From positions 2,746,001 to 2,810,000 of the forward strand of contig CP063163.1 in NCBI GenBank assembly GCA_014960805.1: a DNA stretch of 64,000 bases, given 5' to 3'. Below, piece by piece: positions 18,798 through 27,806 of the stretch. Within the stretch, counting starts at the first letter, position 1, and every line of letters begins with the position of its first letter. Under the pieces are notes generated by a model. The model saw only the letters and a list, made by a program, of their open reading frames with translations. It had not been told where the DNA came from and ran no database searches. The stretch comes from Cytobacillus suaedae (GTDB lineage Bacteria; Bacillota; Bacilli; Bacillales; Bacillaceae_L). Made by a program: the position numbers and the translations under genes.

Positions 18798-19880
18798 TTA
18801 CTTCTTACTAGGCAGCAAAGTCTGCTTCAAATTTACCTTTTTATGAGCTTGCACATTTTTAGGATCTAGTCCTTTCCCTAAGACGGTATAAACATTGCCA
18901 TTGAACATATCAACTAATTCGTCTTGCTTAAGATATGGTCTTGGGGTTTTCAACAATATTAGCATTGCTTTCCCCATCGGCATCTCATGATAGCGCTCTG
19001 GCCAAAACTCTTTAATTTTTTCTTTTACTAAAGGATAATACTTCGAACTCATCGTTGGAAAGAGATGATGTTCAGTGTGATAGGAAAAATTGAAATGTAA
19101 AAAGTTTACCCATTTTGGAACAGTTACTGATAATGTATTAGCTAAAGGGTCATTAACTTCCATCTGCGGATTCAAATTATGATTAGTTGCAATATAACTA
19201 CTCATAATAAAATTTGCAATAGCGGCAGGAATCAAAAATGCAAATACCCATTTAATAGGTCCGATGACAATCAATAAGCTAAACCAAATCGTCCAGGGTA
19301 ACAGCAACTCTAGGAGTACCCATAGCTGCTTTCTTGGCTGAAATTCCTTCAAAAACACAAAAAACATTCTTGTTGAGTGAAGAGTGAAATTAAAAGTCAA
19401 AAATATAATGTACCCTATCGTTCGAATAAAATTAGGCTGTCTAAAAAAGAACGCCAATAAGGGTTTCTTGGAAATAAACTCTGCTGTTGACCATGTATCA
19501 GGATCATTATGTTCATGTTGAGTATGAACATGATGAGTCATATTATGCCACTTACGCCACAGCTTCGGTCCAATACCAATTGGACTGAAAGCTATCCCAC
19601 CTAGAAAATCCCTAACAAAGGGCTTTCTTACAACGGTACCATGTAAAATCTCATGCCCTAAAAAACACATTCCAGCAAAACTTAAACCAGTGGCAATAGC
19701 AATGAAGCTATTTACCCAGAATGAGAGATTAAGAAAAGCTACTGCTAAAATCCCTGAAAGCGCAACCAAAAAGTAGGCTAATCCTCCAAATAATCGAGTT
19801 GGCACTGGCATAAATGCTTCTTTCGGTAAATATGGCTTTATTTTTGATGCATACCATCCAAAACTATGTAAATCCTTCAT
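18798..19880 (-). CDS. des: Acyl-lipid fatty acid desaturase
   Basis: A 360-residue membrane desaturase with the three His boxes: HEILHG, HNMTHHVHTQHEH and HTEHHLF, which bind the di-iron centre. Four to six hydrophobic segments lie between them. Length and order fit the B. subtilis Des (delta-5 acyl-lipid desaturase) family, which adds double bonds to membrane phospholipids at low temperature. Start fixed by GAGGAGATATTA. No DesKR pair is adjacent. It sits inside the accessory region between copies B and C of the kamA repeat, so it may be island-borne. Symbol by family only. Confidence 0.8.
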   Translation of the reverse strand: MKDLHSFGWYASKIKPYLPKEAFMPVPTRLFGGLAYFLVALSGILAVAFLNLSFWVNSFIAIATGLSFAGMCFLGHEILHGTVVRKPFVRDFLGGIAFSPIGIGPKLWRKWHNMTHHVHTQHEHNDPDTWSTAEFISKKPLLAFFFRQPNFIRTIGYIIFLTFNFTLHSTRMFFVFLKEFQPRKQLWVLLELLLPWTIWFSLLIVIGPIKWVFAFLIPAAIANFIMSSYIATNHNLNPQMEVNDPLANTLSVTVPKWVNFLHFNFSYHTEHHLFPTMSSKYYPLVKEKIKEFWPERYHEMPMGKAMLILLKTPRPYLKQDELVDMFNGNVYTVLGKGLDPKNVQAHKKVNLKQTLLPSKK

Positions 19881-20148
19881 TAATATCTCCTCGCTATCAA
19901 AAGATACTTTTTATATTTAGGCTCATTTAAACTTTTTTGTTGATTCTAACCTTTCGTAAAAATCAACTCTAATAAATATCAACATTGTGCTTTAACAGAG
20001 CCTATAGTTAAAATGAATAAATTTTATATCTACACCTAGTACCTAATCCTAACAGTATATATTAATAAGAGCAATATAATTTTACTCTTGGCACTTTGGA
20101 AATTACGAGAATAATTCTTCCTATTATTCCCACTTTTTTAAATACAAA

Positions 20149-20183
20149 AACGCTTCGCTGAAGTTAAAACTCCACGAAGCGTT
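20149..20183 (-). terminator. Minus-strand terminator
   Basis: AACGCTTCG / CGAAGCGTT with a T-run on the minus strand, 16 bases past the stop of the small leftward frame at 20199-20291. Confidence 0.75.
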
Positions 20184-20198
20184 CCAAATAATTATCTA

Positions 20199-20291
20199 TT
20201 ACCCTTTTATAATTCCTGGAATCACTGGACAGCTCCCTTGCCCCATACAGGTTCTAGTGGATGGCAAATAAAGTGAAACTAAAATTAACAT
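20199..20291 (-). CDS. Possible 30-residue Cys-containing peptide or gene end
   Basis: A leftward frame ends CMGQGSCPVIPGIIKG and is followed by a good terminator, which argues that it was translated. An in-frame ATG at 20291 gives 30 residues with a hydrophobic start, but no ribosome site precedes it, so this may be the 3' end of a degraded gene. Family not recognised. Confidence 0.3.
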   Translation of the reverse strand: MLILVSLYLPSTRTCMGQGSCPVIPGIIKG

Positions 20292-20379
20292 AATAGACTA
20301 TTGATTATCTATTTTTGTTCAATAAAGTTTAAGGAATGCATAACCTATTGTATTAAAAACTAAAAATGGGGCGATTTTA

Positions 20380-21408
20380 TTGACAAAAAATAACCTGGAT
20401 TTCTTTGGTGAAGTGTTAATGAACCGAGTTCGTTTTGAAGCTATTGACGACTGTGAAAGAATTATAGATGGAAAAATGAGAGATGAAGAAAGTGTGAAAA
20501 ATCATGTTACATTATCAGAGAAAGAAAAAGAACTGACCAGAAGTAAAATTGTGGATACCACTTTAAATCATTTATTGTGTACATTAGAACATTTAAAATC
20601 ATTAGAATTAGTAACACATCAAATACATATGACTTATAAAAATGATAAACGTCGGGTACGTGTTTTATTGCCGAAAAATTATGATAAAGATTTGACTAAA
20701 AACTATCCGGTCGTCTATATGCATGATGGTCAAAATGTTTTCTTTTGTAGTGAAGCTTATAGTGGGTATTCATGGAAAGTTATTGATGCAATTAAACTAA
20801 ACCCAGATTTACCGAAGATGATTGTTGTTGGGATTGATAACGGTGAACATGATCGAATTAATGAATATACGCCTTGGAAAATTACTGAAAGCCCACTTCC
20901 CGAAGATATTGAATTAGGCGGAAGAGGCATGGAGTTTGCTGAGTTTGTCATGAAAGTCGTAAAGCCCTTTATCGATAAACATTACCGAACTAAATCGGAT
21001 AAATACCATACAGCGATGATTGGCAGTTCACTAGGAGGAAATATTTCGGCCTATATGGGTATTAGGTATAAAGATAAAATTGGTGGTTTAGGCATTTTTT
21101 CTTTAGCCAATTGGATTACAAGTAAAGCCTTTAACAGTTATATTGCTAGAGAAGAGTTGGATCCTGAGCAACGGGTGTACATTCAAGTTGGGACTCAAGA
21201 AGGCGATGATACCGATCGACAATTGATGTATGGGAATATGAAGCAGGCATATATCGATTGCGCGCTTAATTATTATAAACAATTGATAAAAGGCTTTGTT
21301 CCAATTGATAGCATACGTTTAAATATTTATGCGGATGAAGAACATGATGAAAAAGCTTGGGCTAAACACTTGCCAGAATGTTTACGTTTCTTAAGTGAGA
21401 AATGGTAA
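20380..21408 (+). CDS. Esterase (alpha/beta hydrolase) with an unusual N-terminal extension
   Basis: A 342-residue protein. From about residue 85 it is an esterase-D/enterochelin-esterase-like hydrolase: YPVVYMHDGQNVFF, nucleophile elbow GSSLGGNISAY and a late acid/His region (YADEEHDEKAWAKHLPECLRFL). Residues 1-80 (FFGEVLMNRVRFEAIDDCERIIDGKM...) do not belong to that fold and resemble small helical proteins found alone in bacilli, so this looks like a gene fusion. TTG start after GGGGCG. The internal Met near residue 83 has no ribosome site. First of three rightward genes, ending in its own terminator. Confidence 0.72.
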   Translation: MTKNNLDFFGEVLMNRVRFEAIDDCERIIDGKMRDEESVKNHVTLSEKEKELTRSKIVDTTLNHLLCTLEHLKSLELVTHQIHMTYKNDKRRVRVLLPKNYDKDLTKNYPVVYMHDGQNVFFCSEAYSGYSWKVIDAIKLNPDLPKMIVVGIDNGEHDRINEYTPWKITESPLPEDIELGGRGMEFAEFVMKVVKPFIDKHYRTKSDKYHTAMIGSSLGGNISAYMGIRYKDKIGGLGIFSLANWITSKAFNSYIAREELDPEQRVYIQVGTQEGDDTDRQLMYGNMKQAYIDCALNYYKQLIKGFVPIDSIRLNIYADEEHDEKAWAKHLPECLRFLSEKW

Positions 21409-21443
21409 TAAATAACCTGAATATTCATATTTGTATGATTTAG

Positions 21444-21471
21444 GTAATAGAGGAATCTATTACTTTTTTTT
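21444..21471 (+). terminator. Terminator between the esterase and ATP-grasp genes
   Basis: GTAATAGA / TCTATTAC with a four-base loop and eight T. Confidence 0.88.
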
Positions 21472-21551
21472 GAATATATTTTTGAAGTTTAGTTTTATTA
21501 TAAATTGATATATTGGTAACTTAGTTGAGGAAATAGAAAAGGAGCTTATTT

Positions 21552-22739
21552 ATGAATTTTATTTTGATATCACCATATTATCCAAGTAATTTCCAGGCAT
21601 TTGCTCATCGATTAAAAGGTGCAGGTGTCACTGTTTTAGGGGTTGGTGAAGAGCCATATGACCAATTAGGTCCCTACTTACAAAACTCTTTAACAGAATA
21701 TTATCGGGTGAATAATTTAGAAGATTCAGATGAAGTGAAACGTGCTGTTGCCTTTTTATTTTATAAATATGGTCCAATTGACCGCATTGAATCCAATAAC
21801 GAACATTGGCTAGAACTTGATGCCAAGTTGCGTGAGCAATTTAACGTATACGGCAATAAAACGAATGACTTGAAAAAAGTTAAGTATAAATCTGAAATGA
21901 AGAAGCTGTTTAAAAAAGCAGATGTGCCTGTTGTAGAAGGAAGAATCGTTAAAACTAATATTGATTTATATAAATCTATTGATGAATTAGGACTGCCCGT
22001 TATCGCTAAACCCGATAATGGAGTTGGATCAGCTGCAACCTATAAATTAAGTTCAGAAGAGGATGTACGTCAATTTAAAGAAGAATGGGGAGAAGCCCAA
22101 GTGTACTTCTTAGAACCTTATGTTGAAGGAGGCGTGCTTTGTACATTTGATGGTTTAGTGGATCAGAAAGGGAATATTGTATTCCAATCAAGCTTTACAT
22201 ATAATGTGCCAACTCTGGAACTCGTTAAGGGCCAGTTGGATTTAGCATATGTGATTCAAAAAGAAATCGATTCTAAGCTCGAAACTTATGGAAAGAGGAT
22301 TGTAGAAACTTTTGGAATGAAAGAACGGTTTTTCCATATTGAGTTCTTTAAATTAGAAAATGGGGATTATGTTGCACTTGAATATAATAACCGCTTGGCT
22401 GGCGGCTACACGATTGATATGTACAATTTTGCGTACTCCATTGATTTATTTGCTCAGTATGCTTCTCTTGTGACAGGAGGAGAATTTAAGAAGTCCGATG
22501 CCGAAAACCAGTTTTGTGTCGGTATAACACAGCGTGATGCTTATGAGTATCAACATGATACGAATGCCATTTATGAACGATTTGGCGACCGTGTGAAGTT
22601 TGAACAGCGCATGCCTGATGCATTTGCGGAACTCCAAGGAAATCAATTTTATGCGATTAATGCAGAATCGCATGAAGAAGTCGATGAAATTATCCGATTT
22701 GTACATGAGCGAAAAAAGGAGATTCTTCTATGCATATAG
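21552..22739 (+). CDS. ATP-grasp family ligase
   Basis: A 395-residue ATP-grasp enzyme: N-terminal Rossmann-like part (1-100, FILISPYYPSNFQAFAHRLKGAG), nucleotide-binding lobe (VIAKPDNGVGSAATYKL, FLEPYVEGGVLCTFDG) and metal-binding region (HIEFFKLENGDYVALEYNNRLAGGYTIDMYNF). Such enzymes join a carboxylate to an amine or thiol through an acyl phosphate. Start from AAAAGGAGC. Its end overlaps the next esterase gene by 10 bases. An ATP-grasp ligase between two esterases suggests making and trimming a peptide-like or amino-acid-ester metabolite; the product is unknown. Confidence 0.85.
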   Translation: MNFILISPYYPSNFQAFAHRLKGAGVTVLGVGEEPYDQLGPYLQNSLTEYYRVNNLEDSDEVKRAVAFLFYKYGPIDRIESNNEHWLELDAKLREQFNVYGNKTNDLKKVKYKSEMKKLFKKADVPVVEGRIVKTNIDLYKSIDELGLPVIAKPDNGVGSAATYKLSSEEDVRQFKEEWGEAQVYFLEPYVEGGVLCTFDGLVDQKGNIVFQSSFTYNVPTLELVKGQLDLAYVIQKEIDSKLETYGKRIVETFGMKERFFHIEFFKLENGDYVALEYNNRLAGGYTIDMYNFAYSIDLFAQYASLVTGGEFKKSDAENQFCVGITQRDAYEYQHDTNAIYERFGDRVKFEQRMPDAFAELQGNQFYAINAESHEEVDEIIRFVHERKKEILLCI

Positions 22740-23470
22740 AACAGTTAACCCATTGGAGTGGTGAACTAGGACGTGAAATGCTGTTGAAAAGATATGGACA
22801 CAGTGGCATGCCAATCGTAGTGTTTCCTTCATCTGGTGGGACGCATTCTGAATACTATGATTTTGGAATGATTGATGTGTGTCATGATCTTATTGAATCA
22901 GGAAAAGTTCAATTTTTTTCATTAACTAGTATAGATAGCGAAAGTTGGCTACACGATTCAAAACCGGCACATGACCGTGCATTAGCTCATGAAGCATATG
23001 ACCGTTATGTGATTTCAGAAGCTATACCATTTATTAAACATAAAACAGGTTGGTTTAATCCAATGATGACAACCGGGTGTAGTATGGGGGCATATCATGC
23101 GTTGAACTTTTTGTTGAGACATCCGGATGTCTTCCAAACAACCGTTGCACTTAGCGGTGTTTACGATGTACGTTTCTTTTCTGGTGATTACGGAAATGAT
23201 TCCCTTGTATACGAAAATTCACCGAGTGATTATATATGGAATCAAAATGATGGTTGGTTTATTGATCGATATCGTTCAGCAGATATCATTATTTGTACCG
23301 GTCTTGGTGATTGGGAACAAGATGGGCTACCTTCATACTTTACATTAAAAGAAGCTTTTAAAGAAAAACAAATTCCAGCGTGGTTTGATGAGTGGGGCGA
23401 AGATGTTTCGCATGATTGGGTTTGGTGGCGATCTCAAATGCCGTATTATTTAGGAAAGTTATTTTCATAA
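22730..23470 (+). CDS. Esterase family protein
   Basis: A 246-residue alpha/beta hydrolase with PIVVFPSSGGTHSEYYDFGM early, nucleophile elbow TGCSMGAYHALNFLL (G-C-S-M-G, Ser as nucleophile) and a closing catalytic His in SHDWVWWRSQMPYYLGKLF. Starts inside the end of the ATP-grasp gene, so translationally coupled. Its homologues are often annotated as putative esterases beside ATP-grasp genes. No signal peptide. Confidence 0.82.
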   Translation: MHIEQLTHWSGELGREMLLKRYGHSGMPIVVFPSSGGTHSEYYDFGMIDVCHDLIESGKVQFFSLTSIDSESWLHDSKPAHDRALAHEAYDRYVISEAIPFIKHKTGWFNPMMTTGCSMGAYHALNFLLRHPDVFQTTVALSGVYDVRFFSGDYGNDSLVYENSPSDYIWNQNDGWFIDRYRSADIIICTGLGDWEQDGLPSYFTLKEAFKEKQIPAWFDEWGEDVSHDWVWWRSQMPYYLGKLFS

Positions 23471-23480
23471 AATGTCAAAA

Positions 23481-23514
23481 AAACATCAGTCAGTTGAGTC
23501 GCTGGTGTTTTTTT
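23481..23514 (+). terminator. Terminator of the esterase/ATP-grasp operon
   Basis: AAACATCAG / CTGGTGTTT (one G-T pair) followed by a T-run. Confidence 0.8.
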
Positions 23515-23627
23515 ACAGTGGATTTTTATTGTTAGAGTATTAGATCGTCCATTCCTTACGATGGACAGATATAGACTTTATGAATCGCCGAATGGCTATT
23601 ACAAAATCTGCTTATTATAGATAAAGA

Positions 23628-23647
23628 GGCACCCATCCCTGAGTGCC
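23628..23647 (-). terminator. yokU-type terminator hairpin (copy C)
   Basis: GGCAC...GTGCC hairpin about 20 bases beyond the copy C yokU stop. Related hairpins follow all other yokU copies and tails. Confidence 0.65.
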
Positions 23648-23665
23648 CACTAAAACTAGAATTAT

Positions 23666-23947
23666 TCAAGAAGAGAAATCAAAATAATTCCTCTTCAACA
23701 ATCTAGGTAATTCCATTAACTCCTTAAATCCTATCGAACTACCAATCTTTTTTGTATCAACTAAAAACAATTGATCCTCTATCTCCTTAATTATGTCTTC
23801 ACTCTGATACACCATCTCACATTCCTTACAAACAACCGCTGGTGTCTTCGTAATTTCAATAGCCCTCGACCCATCAGGCAACTCCCAATATACCGTGTTT
23901 TCTCCGATACACGCTTTTCCTCCACACCACTCACAATTAATTTCCAT
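23666..23947 (-). CDS. yokU: YokU-family zinc-ribbon-like protein, displaced second copy
   Basis: A 93-residue protein nearly identical to the YokU beside intact kamA. It has two Cys pairs (CEWC near residue 5 and CKEC near 42) likely to bind zinc, a central TVYWELPDGSRAIEI and the conserved end LPRLLKRNYFDFSS. Function unknown; in B. subtilis yokU lies next to kamA. The ATG at 23947 fits AGGAG spacing and matches the start of the other copy. The reading frame is intact although it sits 14.6 kb away from kamA beside a kamA fragment, so it may still be expressed only if a promoter remains upstream. Confidence 0.8.
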   Translation of the reverse strand: MEINCEWCGGKACIGENTVYWELPDGSRAIEITKTPAVVCKECEMVYQSEDIIKEIEDQLFLVDTKKIGSSIGFKELMELPRLLKRNYFDFSS

Positions 23948-23956
23948 AACCATCTC

Positions 23957-24394
23957 CTACTCATTCCCCGCTGGTGCTGCTTTTTCTTGATCACCAGAAC
24001 CGGTTGATTTTTGTAGCTGGGATAAGAATTTCTTCTCCTTAAGTTCATCGCGTTTTTCACGTTTATCCTTAAGTGAAGCGTGGGATGGATCTTCCTGGTA
24101 CTTATTTCTTCTATCTAAACGTTTCAGACCTTCTGGGACGAGATTAAATTTGCTGTCATTCATAACGGCAGAAATTTCAACATTGGATTTATACTTTTCA
24201 TAATCAGGATATACACTCTTGAAGTAGCCTTCCGCTCGACCCGCTACATAGTTTTGAGGTTCTGGGTAAGATGTTATTACACCTTCGAAGTTCCGCAGCA
24301 CAACTTTTTCAGCACTATGCGAAATTATATAATTTGGCTGCACCGAGATCTTACCTCCCCCACCAGGTGCATCAACCACGAAGGTTGGGACTGC
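23957..24394 (-). pseudogene. kamA: kamA 3' fragment (copy C)
   Basis: Encodes the last roughly 145 residues of KamA, from [14 protein letters not shown] to the natural stop, differing from the intact gene at only a handful of positions and without frameshift. All upstream parts, including the radical SAM centre, are missing. Similarity stops after the bases CTGC at 24391-24394. An open frame continues upstream to 24478, but that extension is element sequence, not KamA. Confidence 0.9.
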
Positions 24395-24530
24395 GTTTTT
24401 TAAAGTAAGTATGAAAACACTAAAAAACTGCAAATAAAGATGATTTATCATCTTTATTTTGCAGTAACAATTACACATAAATGATTATTATGTCTAGCCT
24501 GTTCTCTTGCATAGTATTTTTGTACGGTGC
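24395..24530. mobile_element. Conserved element end with hairpin (copy C)
   Basis: Begins GTTTTTTAAAGTAAGTATGA directly at the kamA break. A near-perfect hairpin CTGCAAATAAAGATGAT / ATCATCTTTATTTTGCAG lies at 24428-24464. The stretch to about 24530 is similar to 18507-18640 of copy B, and the first part is shared with copy D at 34731. No recombinase gene is nearby. Confidence 0.7.
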
Positions 24531-24669
24531 AGCAAGAAATCTGCACTTTTACAGAAACTCTCTGTTCCTAATGCATGATTGGTTAAATGATACTGCAAGA
24601 TTTACTGCTAGGTTAGATTTACTTTTTATTCCCCAAAAAATAAACCGTTCACTTGTTTCGGTTTCGAAA

Positions 24670-25314
24670 CTACTTTTTGTAGAGAACCCATATAATCATC
24701 TCCCAATTAACCTCAAGTGCTTTACCGATGCTATATTCCAATTGGATGAAATCATGATCGTTCTCCTCGCAAAATGTTTTTACATTTAGGTAACATCTTT
24801 CTTTGATAGAGTCCCCACTTCCATATCTATTAAAGGCTTTATTAATTGGTATTATTTCCTTGCAGTCTTTTTGAAAGACTTCATACTTACTAGGTATTCT
24901 TTCTAGAGGATGTACACCAATCAAAATGTGGTAACATGGTAAATCACTTGAGTACGATAATAATTTTTCAATATCTTGTTTAACACCATTCTTAATGCCA
25001 CCATCTCCATAAAAAGTATTAAAGCCATTCCCTCTACCGATAAAAAACGTGTGACGTGCCTTAAATTCGAATAATGCAACAGGCTCAGTTTTCCATCCAT
25101 TATATTTAATAATTGCTAGGTCTTTCCTAAACCATTCTCGTTGAATAAAGTATTGGTCGTTCCCTTTTAATAGATTTGCAAAGTGTATATTAAATTTATC
25201 TCGAACGTTAAATTCAGTTCGTGAGTTAGAATAAAGAAACGCTAACTCATTGGGAAACCATGTCTTCTCTAGACCACTTAGTAAGGTTTTTATTTCATTA
25301 GGTGTAAATTGCAT
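24670..25314 (-). CDS. PD-(D/E)XK nuclease-like protein
   Basis: A 214-residue protein with a core resembling restriction-type nucleases: WFRKDLAIIKYNG followed by PVALFEFKARH, giving the D...E-x-K triad, with a helical region and a late strand (YHILIGVHPLERI). No DNA-binding or methylase partner is adjacent, so it need not be a restriction enzyme. It lies downstream of the broken nuclease gene at 25502-26344, with which it could have formed a pair. Ribosome site AAGGGAGAG, somewhat distant from the ATG. Island cargo. Confidence 0.6.
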   Translation of the reverse strand: MQFTPNEIKTLLSGLEKTWFPNELAFLYSNSRTEFNVRDKFNIHFANLLKGNDQYFIQREWFRKDLAIIKYNGWKTEPVALFEFKARHTFFIGRGNGFNTFYGDGGIKNGVKQDIEKLLSYSSDLPCYHILIGVHPLERIPSKYEVFQKDCKEIIPINKAFNRYGSGDSIKERCYLNVKTFCEENDHDFIQLEYSIGKALEVNWEMIIWVLYKK

Positions 25315-25501
25315 AATTATAATTGACTCTCCCTTATATTAAAAACACTACTCCAACAGTGAATTCATGCCTCAAAGAGTTATTGTATTTTACACAGAAT
25401 TTCCATCTTGTATTTGGGAAGTGAAAAACTTAGTTCTCATCCTAGTCTCATATTCTTTTTGTTTTGCTAACTCTCTCCAATTTCGGAAAAAATCATTAAT
25501 A

Positions 25502-26344
25502 TCAAAGAATAAAATATCTTGTAATTCCCTTGTCTCCCATAAAAGTTAATATATTTTTACTATTTGAAACATTATTATTTATAAATTTGGGGACTGGAAT
25601 ATTAACTTGAACACCAGTATCAGGAGTAACTCTTAGGACTTTAGGTGCATTTGGATTATTGGGTACTGTAGATACTGCATTTAGCAATTGACCTTTATTG
25701 CATATCAAGATGTTATAAATAATATTTGAAAGATTAATCGCACTATGTGAGAATAAGTTTTGCAAATTACTTCTACGCCATCTAACCCTTTTTTTACTCC
25801 TTCTTCTGAAAGTGGTTAAATTAGTCATAAAATAATTATAAGCATCTTGATGCCAAACACAGGTAGGACCATTTAATAAAAAATTGTAAGTTGCACTCGA
25901 ACTATTAGGGTACCCGTTTTGAAACATCTCCCATATAGCAAAGAAACTTGACCAATGGCTCTGCTTTATTAGCTGTTCTGAAAAATGAGAAAATAAAGGA
26001 CTTGATTTTTTTCTTCTATACATATAATCCCACTCTGGCTCTGGTGATTCTGTTATTTTTGGAAATTTTGCTTCAAAAATTGAAACTTTATAATTATCCT
26101 TGTATTTAAAAATGATAATTCCATCTGCTCCCAAAAGTTGTTCTGACTTAGACGGAAGTGTATATGTAGTTGCGAAAGTTTATTTTGGCTTGTATATTCC
26201 TTTTGGACGGTTTATGTGTGACATGAAATGGGAAACATAATCTCTTTCACTATTAATTAAACCCTTACTTAAATCATCTCTACAAATATCATCAACATCT
26301 CGAAAAAAACTCGCAACAATATTTGCTCTTCTACTTGAAAGCAT
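25502..26344 (-). pseudogene. Nuclease-like gene split by a premature stop
   Basis: The open part (25502-26134) encodes GADGIIIFKYKDNYKVSIFEAKFPKI, a D...E-x-K pattern of PD-(D/E)XK nucleases, then a basic region (RRRSKKRVRWRR). The same frame continues upstream to an ATG at 26344 (MLSSRRANIVASFFRDVDDI...) with one in-frame TAA, where ...GIYKPK is followed by stop and TFATTYTLPSK. A single CAA-to-TAA change would explain it. The upstream start has no clear ribosome site, so the gene may also be truncated. Probably inactive cargo unless re-initiated. Confidence 0.6.
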
Positions 26345-26547
26345 ACTTAAGTCACATCCAAATCTATTATTAAACTAGGAGGAAACAATTACTCTACTTT
26401 ATATAAGCATTGAATAAATTATTATTATTCTTGCCTCGTTAGTTGAAGTACTTAACAATCAAAATCTCATAAACAGTTTAACATAAATATCCAGTTTATA
26501 GGCGTACTAGTCCCTTAACTTTCTGGCCGTGTTAATCAACCACACAT

Positions 26548-26630
26548 AGACTCTTTACTTTGAGTACATTCTATTACAAAAAAAGTTATTTGTTACGCAG
26601 TAAAAATCTAGTATGTAGCAGTTGTTGAAC
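26548..26630. repeat. Copy of a dispersed repeat
   Basis: GACTCTTTACTTTGAGTACATTC...GTTACGCAGTAA...TCTAGTATGTAGCA is similar over about 80 bases to 28751-28840. It lies in the 380-base gap upstream of the broken nuclease gene, where no gene is seen. Confidence 0.5.
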
Positions 26631-26724
26631 AATAATTAAGCTGAATTCATTTTAAAATAAATTCAGCTTAATTCTTAATGGGTATTATATATTTGGTATG
26701 GAAATTTGATCGATCTTTTCAATA

Positions 26725-27429
26725 TTAATTTTCTGATTCCACACTCATAATTGATTCAATATTTGCTTGTGTAACCAGTTGCAGTTCTGAATCAAGTGAA
26801 AACCTTTGGGTTGGTACACGAGGGTGAGGATGCTTGGGAAATTTGTCTTCTCTACCAAATCCAAATGCTCGTAGTTTTGGCTGATGTTGCAATAGTAATT
26901 CTCTTAGGTTCTCCCTGATGTGTGGTATCCCGTATTTCCGTCCATCTCCACCCCAGCCCAATATAACAAGATCAGCGTGGATAATGGCTTGTTCAATAAA
27001 CGAAAAGTTATGGTTATCTTCGATAAAGTGGGAGTTAGAATTTACAGTTCCAGCCACCCACGGACTTGTATTAACAACAGTTAATCCGCCAAAGTCAAAA
27101 CGAGGTTGTTCTAGATAATCTAATAAAAAATTTACAGTTTCATCACTTTTAATTTCTGTAGCGTTGCTAGGATTGGTCATGATAGCAGTAACTTGTGTTT
27201 TGTTAACATCCCAAATTTTAGTTAAGGTATATCTTCGAGGTTTATCTCTATTTGGATGGAATACTGATGTACAATATCCACGTCTTTCCTCGAAACCTAA
27301 TGGCATTTCCACTTCAATAGGTCCAACATACTCCCAGTCATTTTCTTCTAACAATCTATTAAACTTTTGATTAAAAATGTCAGGATCCTCTCCTGGGCGA
27401 AGTTTAATCAAATGTGAAAAGAAACTCAT
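26725..27429 (-). CDS. DUF1643 family protein
   Basis: A 234-residue protein. The core from about residue 85 has MTNPSNATEIKSDETVNFLLDYL, GGLTVVNTSPWV and ADLVILGWGGDGRKYG, the order of conserved pieces in DUF1643, a family of unknown function common in phages and mobile islands. The N-terminal 80 residues are a separate beta-rich part. Start by AGGAGG eight bases before the ATG. Cargo gene; the TGGAGG...TGTCGAA motif and a yokU-like hairpin lie about 320 bases upstream. Confidence 0.75.
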   Translation of the reverse strand: MSFFSHLIKLRPGEDPDIFNQKFNRLLEENDWEYVGPIEVEMPLGFEERRGYCTSVFHPNRDKPRRYTLTKIWDVNKTQVTAIMTNPSNATEIKSDETVNFLLDYLEQPRFDFGGLTVVNTSPWVAGTVNSNSHFIEDNHNFSFIEQAIIHADLVILGWGGDGRKYGIPHIRENLRELLLQHQPKLRAFGFGREDKFPKHPHPRVPTQRFSLDSELQLVTQANIESIMSVESEN

Positions 27430-27744
27430 TACATGATCCTCCTCTTTTCTAACTAAATCTTATAATGGTTGAGTGCCTGGTACCAAGCATGGGTTAAAAA
27501 AGATCTTTATTGATAGTATTAATATGGATAAAATCCCTATCTATTTCACCTGTATCTTTCAGGCCGCGAATCCTACATTATGATAATAGTTTCTAACATC
27601 AAATGATTTACTCTGTATTTACTTACTAATGTCCATATTGACAGCCTTTTAAAATATATAAATTTAAGCAGTTTATCTATTTGCTTTAAAAAGTTTATAA
27701 TTTGATACTGTAACTGGGAGCTAAATATTCATAATTAAACATAA
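27430..27744. other. Leader region of the DUF1643 gene
   Basis: AT-rich, no gene seen. Lies between the repeated TGGAGG...TGTCGAA motif and the DUF1643 start. Confidence 0.35.
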
Positions 27745-27805
27745 TTCGACAACAGCTGTAAAATCCCTCCAAATAAAAGAGATGTCACCAAAAAATTGTG
27801 ACACC
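27745..27805 (-). promoter_or_regulatory. Island motif with terminator hairpin (site I)
   Basis: Minus strand: hairpin GGTGTCAC / GTGACATC at 27782-27805, then the motif TGGAGGGATTTTACAG...TTGTCGAA at 27745-27771. The same motif is found at four other places, mostly behind a yokU terminator and upstream of cargo. TGTCGAA also equals the core of the Spo0A box. Confidence 0.6.
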
Positions 27806-27806
27806 T

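Noticed and set aside
23957..24478. A 173-residue open frame that includes the KamA C-terminus
   Set aside because: The first 28 residues are element sequence read in frame by chance, and the rest lacks the radical SAM centre. Listed as a kamA fragment instead.
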